NCBI GenBank assembly: GCA_032164245.1
Contig: JAVMKO010000003.1
Coordinates: 10,178,651 to 10,242,650, forward strand
Source of the DNA: Sternotherus odoratus
Lineage: Eukaryota > Chordata > Testudines > Kinosternidae
Length of the DNA stretch: 64,000 nt
Direction: 5' to 3'
Shown: positions 11,700 to 21,559 of the stretch, one piece after another
Position numbering within the stretch: position 1 is the first letter of the stretch
Layout of the letters: each line of letters opens with the position of its first letter
Made by a program: the position numbers and the translations under genes
The notes under the pieces: model-generated
Told to the model about the DNA's origin: nothing
The model's input: the letters and a program-made list of their open reading frames with translations, nothing else
Databases searched by the model: none

Positions 11700-11835
11700 C
11701 AGGGCACTTATCTCTCAAGTGATCAATAGTGTTACATTGGAAACAGTTTCTTGGACCTTCCTCTTTCACCGGAAGCTTGTGATGTCTTCCACAAGCAGAA
11801 CATTTCTGAGGAAGTGAGTGCCTGGGCTCCCAGAC
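11700..11835 (-). pseudogene. Retroelement gag remnant with CCHC zinc knuckle
   Basis: Minus strand 11745-11704 encodes C-x2-C-x4-H-x4-C (CFQCNTIDHLRDKC), the nucleocapsid zinc knuckle of LTR retroelements. A second CxxC lies just upstream (about 11800). No pol or LTR is adjacent, so only a fragment survives. Confidence 0.6.
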
Positions 11836-11892
11836 ACCCTCCTCCTTTCCCAGGGTAAAACAGGATCCCCCATTTACACCAGTTTTATAATC

Positions 11893-12370
11893 GTAGAATC
11901 ATAGAATATCAGGTTTGGAAGGGAACTCAGGAGGTCATATAGTGCAACCCCCTGCTCAAAGCAGGACCAATCCCCCGCTAAATCATCCCAGCCAGGGCTT
12001 TGTCAAGCCTGACCTTAAAATCCTCTAAGGAAGGAGATTCAACCACCTCCCTAAATAACCCATTCCAGTGCTTCACCACCCTTCTATCCAACCTAATCCT
12101 CCCCCTTTGCAACTTTGAGACCACTTCTCCTTGTTCTGTCATCTGGTACCAGTGAGAACAGTCTAGATCCATTCTCTTTGGAACTCCCTTTTAGGTAGTT
12201 GAAAGCAGCTATCAAATCCCACCTCACTCTTCTTTTCTGCAGACTAAACAATCCCAGTTCACCCGTATAAACTCCCGTAGAACAGGTTTGAACAATCAGG
12301 TCAAGTGCTGAGGGTGCGGTGTCCCATCCGGAAGTGGGTAGTGTGACCCCTCTAAGAACATTTTCCATCA
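11893..12370 (-). mobile_element. CR1 LINE 3' end, minus strand
   Basis: Starts with the CR1 tail complement (ATCATAGAATATCAGGTTTG) and encodes, on the minus strand, broken copies of the CR1 C-terminus ([20 protein letters not shown]). It matches 37226 onward. Confidence 0.85.
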
Positions 12371-13214
12371 TCCTTTACTAGTTGAGGTGGGTTTCACCTT
12401 CATAGGCCCAGACAAAAGGGAAACGTGCCAGAAAAGGTATAGCAGAGGGTCTAGGTCAGATCCCTCCATCTCTGGAAGGTTTGCCAGTCATCAGCTCTGC
12501 CCCTGAAAGCCACATTGCTGCGTGGAAGAGACCATCTCATTTCAAGAACATGTTCCTCAGGAATCATGGAAATGCTGAGGAGAAACATGGCTTCCTCCAT
12601 CAGCTCTGTGAGAGCTACAGAATTGGCTTTAGCTCCAAGGGAGCTCGGTCACCTACAGAGAAAGTGCTACATCAGCAACAGTTCTGAGGAGGAGGTGAGA
12701 GCCACCACAGGGAGCCCTTTGTCCCAGCCATTGATAGATCACTGGAACCTGTCCCTGAGACCCCAGTGATCTTGAGGCAGGCTAACGACTGTGATAGCTG
12801 TCCAGCCTCTGCCCCTGTGGAGGAAGGTGACCATGGCTCGCTGGTGTTGGACAAGCTGAATGGAGAAGACATTGGTTAGTTAAATACACTATAAAAAGTG
12901 TCTGTTGACGATGGGGTGTAATGGGCTAGAAACTGACCCGGGGCATTATACATCTAAAAACAGTGGACCTAGAGGTGGGTTGTTGTTTTTTTCGGACAAT
13001 CTCTTGATAGCTTGACATTTTTCTGGAGATCTTTGAGCGCCTACAATTCGGTAGCCCTGTGGGGATAAATCTTTTGAGCATCAGCTCAGACCCCCTATAA
13101 AGACGAGGGGTCCGGCCTCAGTTTTCCACAGACAGCCTGTAAAGTGGTGTGCTGAACCAGGTGATTATTAAAACTTGTTTAAATTTGTCATTGTGAATAT
13201 GTCCTCTCCTTACA
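12371..13214. other. Spacer sequence, not identified
   Basis: Plus-strand frames of 68-84 codons at 12481-12769 have no motif I recognise. The stretch abuts the Polinton remnant and could be part of it, but no evidence ties it. Confidence 0.4.
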
Positions 13215-14700
13215 TGTTTTAGTGAAAAGACGCTGCAGCCAACCGTCATAACTACACAGATGACTCTGTTAAAGAAAATATATTACACCCCCGGAAAATC
13301 TGGAAGCTTCGTAGGGGTGAACCCCCTTTTTCAAGCCGCAAAAAGTGTAGTAAAACTTTGAAATGATGATAGATAGCAGCCTGGCTTTCAGACTAGGATG
13401 CTTACACTTAACACAAACTGGCTCATATGCATTTAAAAGAAACAAAACCATTCTTTCAGATGTGGGTGCACAATGGCAGGCAGATTTAGTGGATATGCAG
13501 CAGTTTTCCAGACACAATGGTGGTTTTCAGTATGTCTTAATAGTGCTAGTATGTCTATCTAAATGTGACTAGGCCTTAGGCCTAAAAAACAAGATGGGTG
13601 ATGAAGTATCCAAGGCCTTTTGAAACTATTTTTAGTGAAGGTCATGTGCCTCCAAAATTACAAACCGATCAGAGAAAAGTATTTTTAAACAAATGTTTCA
13701 ACAAATTGTTAAAACAACATGTTCACCATTTTGTTACTAATAATGAAGTCAATGCTGGGGTTGTGGAGCAGTTGATGTGAAGATGTTTTACATCCCACAA
13801 ACACCTTTTGCTATGTTGACGAGTTTCTAAAGAGTTACAACCAAAGATTTCACAGAACTATATGTACCAGCCCCATTAATGTCAACTCAGATTCTCTGGA
13901 GGCATGGAAAATAGTGTATGGAGACAGTTCTGAAATAAAACCAGTTGTCCCTTCTAGAAAAACCATGTGAGATGACCAAAAACCAAAGGAGCTTTTAGAA
14001 AAGGTTCTGAACAAACTTCCATCAATGAGATATTATTGGGAAGAATCCTTAACCAATGGACAGAGACTTGTATACCAATTAAAAGATTACGGGAGTAAGA
14101 CAGTTACTTGATCTTCTTACTCTGAAGAATTACAAAAAGTTAACCCCAAACAGGACAGTAGTTAGAGAACTGAAAAAGTTCTAGCTGAGAAAGGAAAAGG
14201 GAGAAAAAAACAAACTATTGGTGGAATGATTGGATGGCCCAGTAAATAAGTTGGTACGGCCCAATGAGTTTAACAGCCGGGTGGAAGCATCTCAACTCTG
14301 TAACATTTAGATATGACAGAAAACAAGTACTCCTGCCAAGAGGGAAAAAATAAGCAACAACAGCTTTTACATCACTTTATCCAGCAATATCAACTCTGGA
14401 GTTTTTCCCAAAAACACTAGTTTGAACTTTACAATACAGCTAGTTAAACTCTTCTCTCTTCTGGGAACCTGGGAGGTGGAGTAAGTGGAAATCCAATACC
14501 TGGATAGAACAGCATCAGCAAAGACACTCCTTTCGAAATCACTTTTGGAGATAAAAAATGGTGTTACACCCTATGATGAGATTATTACTCATCTATACCT
14601 GAATTACTGGATCACATGAACAATACCATGGCTCCTCAACCTGGACCATCATGAGCTATGACCTTGTGGGTAAAAAAGTTAGACTTAAATCCTCTGAGGC
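13215..14700 (+). pseudogene. Polinton (Maverick) fossil: broken integrase and a second virion-type gene piece
   Basis: From 13260 the frames give, in order, a Polinton-integrase-like N-terminal piece (YYTPGKSGSFVG), then the retroviral-type core (QWQADLVDMQQFSRHNGGF at about 13470) followed by the LQTDQ and HHFVTNNE blocks (13598-13780), the YVDEFLKSYNQRFHR block (about 13815) and a C-terminal YxLKDY...EELQKV block (about 14075-14140). Frameshifts and stops break every block. From about 14360 a second frame resembles the N-terminus of a Polinton virion-associated protein (SFYITLSSN...WEVGV). No polymerase, capsid or terminal repeats are seen. Integrase assignment is from recognised motif order; the second gene is weaker. 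Confidence 0.65.
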
Positions 14701-15739
14701 TGCTTATGCATTTTCAGGAGCACGTTGCAGACAGCCACTCCAGCTTGCTTGAACGGAAATTAGGCAGGGAGCAAAAATCTCTAGAGAGATTATGGCGGAG
14801 GTAAAATCTATTTGGTCTGGTGACGTGAAGATAATTAAGCTTGCATCATTTTGCAAGTTTGTTAAATTATTTCCTTTCTGTCTTGTATAGATTGTCAAGG
14901 GTCACAATTGTAGGCTTCATAAAGCTGATGGGCAAAAAATAAACCTTCTTGTTAAGGGCTTAGGCATAACCACCTCTTTCATTCAGGGGAAATGTAAATT
15001 GAACTCTGGTGTCTGAAACAATAGCAACAGCATTCAAAAACACATGCACATGGAAAAGCTGGGGTAGAAGCTAAACCATGTGCCCAATGGATTCCTCATG
15101 GTACTGAAAGCAAATTCAGTTCTCTGTGGGCATTGAGCCAAATACTCATTCTGCCTGTGCAACAAAGGCCAGCATTTAGCATATTTCACTTTTCTGTGCA
15201 ACGTTATCTAGTTCTAAATCACTAGGTTTAGCTGTTATGATTGCTCATACTTCTCCACTTAATGCAATCATCTTTCTAAATAAATGTGGTGTTGTGAAAT
15301 GTCTATTGCTTCATAGATACATTAATGTCAATCATCAACTTGCTAAATGCATGAATTGTTTAACCAGATGCTAACACAATTAGTCTTGCTTAGAATTCTT
15401 GACTTTAATGCTGAAGATGTGCCATAGAAGAATCATAATAATACTGAATTATATTTTAAACTAACAAACTATCTCCCATAGATTAAACCCAGATGACATA
15501 TAGACTGGGAGAGCTACTTTGTTTAAAATAATGAAGAAACAAGAATTACGCTCCCCAAATAAATGAAGTCAATGTGGAGAGAGGGAATGCTAGGAAAGAA
15601 TGGGGTCCGTTGTATCTAAAATATCAGAGGAAGAAGCTCCACTGAATCTTCTCTAGGTTCTTAATGTTGAGAGTTAGTTAGTGTATAATACATCACTGTC
15701 AACCTTCTGCCACTATCAACCTTCTGCCACACACAAAAA

Positions 15740-16060
15740 TGACGACTGGATTGGAAAATATGCATGATAGGGAAAGACTCCAGAGGCACAATCTGTTTAG
15801 TTTATCAAGGAGAAGGCTAAATAGTGACTTGACCATGGTCTTTAAGTGCCGACTTGACCAACAGAAATTTGATATCAAAGGGCTCTTTCATTTAACAGAC
15901 AAATATATATCTAGTTCTGATGACTGGAAGTTTAAGCTGGACACACTCAGACTGGAAATAAAGGTGTACATTTTTAACAGTGACAGTAATTAACCATTGG
16001 AACAATTTACCAAGGGTTGTGGTGGTTACTCCATCAAGGGAGATCAACATTAGATGTTTG
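15740..16060 (+). mobile_element. CR1-like LINE fragment
   Basis: Encodes the LFSLSRRRLNSDLTMVFK pattern of the CR1 C-terminus and ends near the 16070 copy. The matching part of the second unit begins at about 58042, after a different repeat. Confidence 0.65.
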
Positions 16061-16069
16061 GGTTTTTTC

Positions 16070-17085
16070 TACTTTAGGAGAGGAGACTAAAAGGTTTTGG
16101 CTTGTTTAGCCCATCAGAACAAAGATTCAGAGGGGAAATGATTGCTCTGTATAAATACACCAGAAGGGGACATACCAGAGAGGGTGAAAAGTTGTTTAAA
16201 CTAAGGCACTGTGTTGTCACAAGAACACATGAGTCTAAACTGGCCATGGATAAATTTATGCTAGGAATTAGATTAAAGTTTCTAAATATCAGAGTGTGGT
16301 TAAAGAACAGCCTGTAATAGAAGTTGTGGGGGCAAACAGCTCAGAAAGCTTTAAGAGACAGGTGGACATATTGCTGAGTGGGTTTCCATGTTGGGGCTGC
16401 TTGTGGAGATAGAGAGCCACCCTGGGGGGTCCCTTCCAGGTCTCATTTTGGGTTCCCAAAATTTCATGCTTCAGAGCCACAGCTGGGGTCAGGAAAGGAT
16501 TCTTTCCCTCCCTGCACCAATGTATTCTGTGGGGGAGGTTTTGTTTTGCTTTGTCTCCTTTGTCTGAAGCATCAGAGATGGCCATGGCTGGAGATGGGAC
16601 ACTGGATGGAGTGGGCCAGTATTTTGAAGTGGCACTGAGCATTCTCTCTCTCAGGTGCTTGGCTGGCTGGTTCTTGCTCACATGTTCAATGTCTAACTGA
16701 TGATTATGTGAGTTTGAGTGGGAATTGCTCCACAATGGACAATGTCCCAGTTGGGCAGATGCCTTGGGGGTTTCCTGCCTTCTTCTACAACATAAGGCCT
16801 AGTGACTTGAGGGGGTCATCTGAGTATATGTCATTGCAGGGATTTTATGGCACTGGTGCAACTCGGTCCCTCCTATTCTATGCCTATGGCACACAATAAT
16901 TTATTAATAATAATAATTTAGCCTCTAGCAAGCTGTAATAGCTTGGTCTCATTTTGATTGTTGGGTTTAGTGCGGGATGCTGGTTGGTCCCGGTAGTGTG
17001 TGATATATGGAGGGTCAGACTGGATGATGTGGTGGTCTCTTCTGGCCTTAAACTCTGTTACTCTACTGTTCGGCTCTAAAAATAT
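16070..17085 (+). mobile_element. CR1-like LINE 3' region (unit copy 1)
   Basis: C-terminal frame (FSPSEQRFRGEMIALYKYTR) followed by a 3' UTR with GGCTGGCTGGTTCTTGC and GACTGGATGATGTGGTGGTC, like the tail at 32590. It ends near CTGGCCTTAAACTCTG. Single copy here, triplicated in the next unit. Confidence 0.75.
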
Positions 17086-17224
17086 GGTATTGCTCAACCA
17101 GAACTACTTGCTTGGACTCAGGAATATCCTATGGCCTGTGTTACTCAGGAGGTCAGGCCTTAAAAATCTATGGATCTATGAAAACCTGAAGTCAGCCCTT
17201 ATTGTTCATAACAAGGAACTAGCT

Positions 17225-17545
17225 CAGGTGGGCAAACTTTTTGGCCTGAATGACACATTGAGGAATATAAATTGTATAGCGGGCGATGAATGCTCACAAA
17301 AGTGGGGTTGGGGTGTAGGAGGTGTGTGGGCTCTGGGGATGAGGAGTTTGGGGTGTAGGAGGGTCCCATGTGCTAGGACCGAGAGCTTTGGAGATGGGGA
17401 GGGGAATCAGGGCTGGGGCGGCCCCAAATCAGTGCCCCGGCTGAAGTGCCGGAGTGGGGCCAAGCCACGTGGTGCGGCTTGCAGGCCGGCTTAAAGCAGA
17501 TCACAGGCCTTATCCAGCCCGCTAACTGTAGTCTGCCCATCCCTG
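17225..17545. mobile_element. hAT-type non-autonomous element with perfect 8-bp target duplication
   Basis: Ends CAGGTGGGCAAAC and GTCTGCCCATCCCTG; target duplication AACTAGCT at 17217-17224 and 17546-17553. The orthologous place in the second unit (about 59838) has a single GAACTAGA and no element. Confidence 0.9.
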
Positions 17546-17553
17546 AACTAGCT

Positions 17554-18974
17554 TGTGTTGGTTACACTTGATTTCCCATATAACTATTGATAATTAACCA
17601 ACTAATGGATAACCAGTAATTGAGAAATTATACTGTGATTATTTGTTTAGTCAGAAGCTTCTCTCATGTCCTGACTTAGTTCAATAATAACAAAACTTCG
17701 ATAAATCTACTTTAATTGGGGTTATTGATTAATAGTTCATAGAGAAGCACGTACACAGAGGCATACAGTTACCAACAGCTGTTGAAGATTTTCCCCAGTC
17801 GTTGTCTGACACTCTGCATCCAGAATGCAGATGATCTCACTTCCTCTATGATTTATGGTCAATTATACCCTTGTTAGCTAGTTAGTGTGTCATTCTGGTC
17901 CTTACTTATTGCCTCTTTCTGGTACACACTTCTTATCTTAGGCTGTTACCAAGGTGTCCTGTTCCATTGCAAATTTCCAACTGGCTCAGCATCTCTTGGG
18001 TAGTCATTATTTATCTTTTTAAGACATATTAATTTGTTTCAGAACTTGCGTTAGTATCTTTCTAAGATATCTCCTAGAACAGTTTTCAAAACATGGTAAA
18101 GATTAGTGCTTGGTAAAATTCTACTTTCTAAAGTTTCCTTCATCTTAACTACAAAGCATCATGGTAGTCTTGCTCCTATAAAAAAATGGGAAAAGTTTCC
18201 CAGCTCAACTAGTAAAAACGGCGTATCTGTTACCAAGCACAACAAGTTTCCCTTATGCTCCTATGCAAGTATAAGTAATACAGCAGGTAAACTTGTCATT
18301 CCATATTACCACTCTACCCAACAGCACCAGTGTCCTGGCTCCTTAGGAAATAATGGAAGGCTGTAGAATGCATCAGCAAAGACAAGCTATGGAAGGGAAC
18401 AACTATGATTGCCACTGACGTGGATATGAATGTGTTCACCAGTCAGCACCCGTGCAAAGTGAGGGTGAACCATTACTAATTCTGATCTGGTAGAATTTCA
18501 CACTCATTTTATTGGGTCTAATTCACTACACGAGATGCAAGGCAACGTATTTTGGCTGATAGTGATTGAACATCAAACCTACTGCACTTGTGAAAGACAC
18601 TGTCAGTTCTAGAATGCTTCTTGCTGGCTTGTAGTTCAATTACCCGGTAGTTAACAACTGTGAGCCTTTCCTTTCTCCTCGCTATTACATTGGTATAGAA
18701 TACATGCAAACCATGCCATTTTAAACTGGAGATCAGTCACCTGCATCACAAATAAAACACGGGTTGATGTTTCTTTGGCAGTCTATATCTTTTCTCTATT
18801 TCAAAGGCATATCCCTTTTTTTAAATTATTTTGAATCTCTAGCCCATACTGGTCTACAGCTGGTTGGGAATTTTTAAACAAAATGTTTTTGTCATTGGAA
18901 AATGACAACTTGTTATAACCAACGCTTTTCATGGCAAATGGTCTGTTCTGACAAAACTTTTGCCAGGGAGCTTT
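17554..18974. other. Spacer A, unique AT-rich sequence
   Basis: Aligns with 59850-60235 up to about 18357; beyond that, to 19333, it has no counterpart in the second unit. No gene recognised. Confidence 0.6.
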
Positions 18975-19330
18975 CAGTACATGGATAGCCTGGTGGTTAA
19001 GGCACTCACTTGGCATGTGGGAGACCCACATTCAAGTCCCTGCTTTGCCTGATTCAAACCAGCCATTCTACTGTCCAAACTACCAGCCTACAGAGTCAGT
19101 CTATCTCTGAGCCCCTGAATATTTGATTATTTAGACAAAGTGGAACAGCTCCTACTGGCAATTATGAGAGCAAACCCACCACAAAATAGCCCACTTGGTT
19201 AGGAAATCATCTGGGATGTAAAAGACCCAAGTTCAAGTCAATGCTATGCCTGCTTCAGGCCAGGTACTTGACCCCAGACCTCCCACATCCCTGTTACTTG
19301 TACTGACCAAGCGAGCTTTTGGCTATTCAA
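18975..19330 (+). repeat. tRNA-derived SINE, two tRNA-like heads
   Basis: ATAGCCTGGTGGTTAAGG resembles a pol III A box and CATTCAAGTCCC a B box; a second, more decayed head lies at about 19180-19250 (CAAGTTCAAGTC). It cannot fold as a normal tRNA, so it is a SINE rather than a gene. Confidence 0.6.
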
Positions 19331-19979
19331 GGGTGTCTCACTTTCCCTCTCTCCCTCTGGTTTTTCATGAACATTTTTGAACCGTCTCAGTTCTATCCCA
19401 GTGAGCAATGGAACATTCTTCAAATCTCATAAATATTCACAGGATGGGAAAACCGTTACCCACCCTGCTCTACAGTGGGACAGATTCTCATTGACACTAA
19501 GGACCTTTTATTCCACTCTGAATTTTAGACTTCCACATTGATAAGGAGAGGCCCTGGTGTAAAGAGGAATCTGCCCAATAATCTTTCCAGTACCAAGCCA
19601 ATGGTCCATGCTCTCTTTCTTAGTTAAACCAGCTCAGTTATGCCCAGTTATCCATTGACTAGCTAAAATAATTGTTATGGGTCTTGATGAATATCATATC
19701 CACTGAACCTTAGAGATTACAGAGAGTTAATACATCTAGTTAAGAGCCTTTGTGGTGTGAGTTTATACTGTTCACTCTTATTGCTAATTATAAATAAATT
19801 TCACAATGTACAAGAAATTCAGGTCAGCTTAACTGTAAAGCAAATATCTCCAGGCACTTTAAGTATGCAAGAAGAGGAAGTAAAAATCAAATACAAACAA
19901 CATCTTTTCGCAAGAGTGTATAAGAAACTCAGTGTTCTATCCAGTTCCAGTTATGGTTTTATAATATCGTCTGTTACAT

Positions 19980-20043
19980 TGACTCACCTTACTACTGCAG
20001 GAAACAGGTGAACTATATATCATGCTCCAGTGAAGAAATCCAT
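19980..20043 (+). promoter_or_regulatory. CRISP: CRISP gene B core promoter: AP-1 site, E-box, TATA
   Basis: TGACTCA (AP-1 type) at 19980-19986, CAGGTG (E-box) at 20005-20010 and CTATATAT (TATA) at 20013-20020. The same order and spacing recur at 61472-61512 although surrounding bases differ. Factor binding is inferred from consensus only. Confidence 0.65.
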
Positions 20044-20103
20044 TCACTTCCACCAACACTTGAAAAGTGCAGAAGACATTTCCTGTCTTCCCAGAAAGGA
20101 AAG
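20044..20103 (+). other. CRISP: CRISP gene B, non-coding exon 1 (5' UTR)
   Basis: The stretch ending AAAG before a GTAAGA donor (GT at 20104) is almost identical to 61536-61595 of the next unit, and a TATA box lies about 30 bases upstream. It contains no ATG in a useful context, and the coding start lies in the next exon, two bases after its acceptor. The left border is estimated from TATA spacing, not from a visible signal. Confidence 0.7.
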
Positions 20104-20560
20104 GTAAGATTTATATTCCTTTATTTAACATACATGGAATTTATTCTCAGGTTTTAAAACATAACTTACTACAAAGAATGCTGTTTGAAACATTAGGGCA
20201 CTCAAAATAAAATAATGCCTTGATGTTTTTTCAATGAAATGAAGAAGAATCAAAAAATAGTCAAAGGGCTAGTAAAAGTAAGAAGAGAAAACACGGAAAG
20301 AATCAAGAAACATTAAAAAGTTGCCTTTACACAATGGGTGAATAGACAATCAAGCAGAAGTTAAGCAGAGGTGTTAAATAATATATATATTTAAATTCCA
20401 ATTCTTCTTTTTGAGCATTGTTGGCTTTGATATATTCCCTTCAGAACAGGGATTCTGTCTCCGTATATATTGATTGCACATGTAGAAAGCTACCTGAAGA
20501 ACAATAAAAGTTTATATAATTAGAAAGAAATTTTAAGAGATAATCAATAATGAATGGGGG

Positions 20561-21200
20561 TGTCAAAAGCATAAAGTAGCCTAGAATTCCTGCTCACCTG
20601 TAAGGGGTTAAGAACCTGGTTGGCACCTGACCAAAAAAACCAATGGGGACTGAAGATGCTGGGGGGAGAGAAAGTGCTTCATGTGTTGTCTCTCATTCAC
20701 TCTGGGCTTTCATGGGAATCAGACAGTTTTCTTCTCTCCATCTAAACTATATTCTTTTTCACCAGCAACAGTAAGTAATTTAAGCAAGCAAGGCTATAGC
20801 TTATATTTGTTTTTTCACTTGTGAATTTCTCAGGTTTTGGGGAGATATCCTGTGTTTTCTCTGTACTTTGAACTCAGCAGAGGAGGGAGGAATTCCTCTG
20901 TGGTGTGGGTTTTCTTTTGATTCTTTTTGTGATTGCAAAGTGTTTTCCACTGATTCGTATCGAAATTCTGGTTCTCTTCTTTTCCTTTAATTAAAATCTT
21001 TCTTTTCAGAATTTGACTGCTTTGTTTTCCATTGTGTAAGATCCAGGCTCTTGGATCAGGCTCACCTAGCAGAATTGGTGAGTTTTTTCTCAAGCTTTTC
21101 CCAGGGAGCGAGGTATTGGCCTGGGGGGATTTTTTGAAAGGGAGGGGCTCCAAGTGGCCCTGCCCCTAGTTCTTGGGGTAACGTTTGGTAGTGGCAGCGC
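20561..21200 (+). mobile_element. Truncated LTR, same family as 9500-10261
   Basis: Starts TGTCAAAAGC and shares ACCTGTAAGGGGTTAA, ACCAATGGGG and GTGGCAGC blocks with the solo LTR. The right end is replaced by a GC-rich hAT-like piece. It lies in intron 1 of gene B, absent from gene C intron 1. Confidence 0.75.
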
Positions 21201-21515
21201 CATCCCCCCGGCCCCTTGCCAACCACAGGGACACTCACCTCTTTACTCCTCTGCTGCTGGAAGCAACTGGAAAGCTGGAGGAGGAGGGCTTCTAGCAGGC
21301 ATGTGGGGGCGCGACCCACCCCCTGCACTCCTTCCCCTGCTGCTACGACTGAGTCCTTTTGCTTCTACAGCCCCTGCCATGCCCCAGATTTGCTTTTTTC
21401 AACCTCCTGCAGCTACTAGACACGGAAGTGTTCTCCACATGCTGGCTCAGCTGGCAGGCCGGAGAAATCAAGCTCTGGCCCGCGGGCCGTAGTTTGGAGA
21501 GCCCTGCTTTAGAAA
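21201..21515. repeat. GC-rich hAT-like element end
   Basis: Ends GGCCCGCGGGCCGTAGTTTG then GAGAGCCCTG, a common reptile hAT terminus. The left end was not found. A 16-bp direct duplication (GGGCTCAAAGGTTTA) follows at 21518-21556. Confidence 0.5.
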
Positions 21516-21559
21516 ATTGGGCTCAAAGGTTTAAAGGATGGGGCTCAAAGGTTTAACTC

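Noticed and set aside
18981..19050. Possible tRNA gene (A and B box like blocks)
   Set aside because: No complete cloverleaf; embedded in a SINE-like block with a second decayed head.
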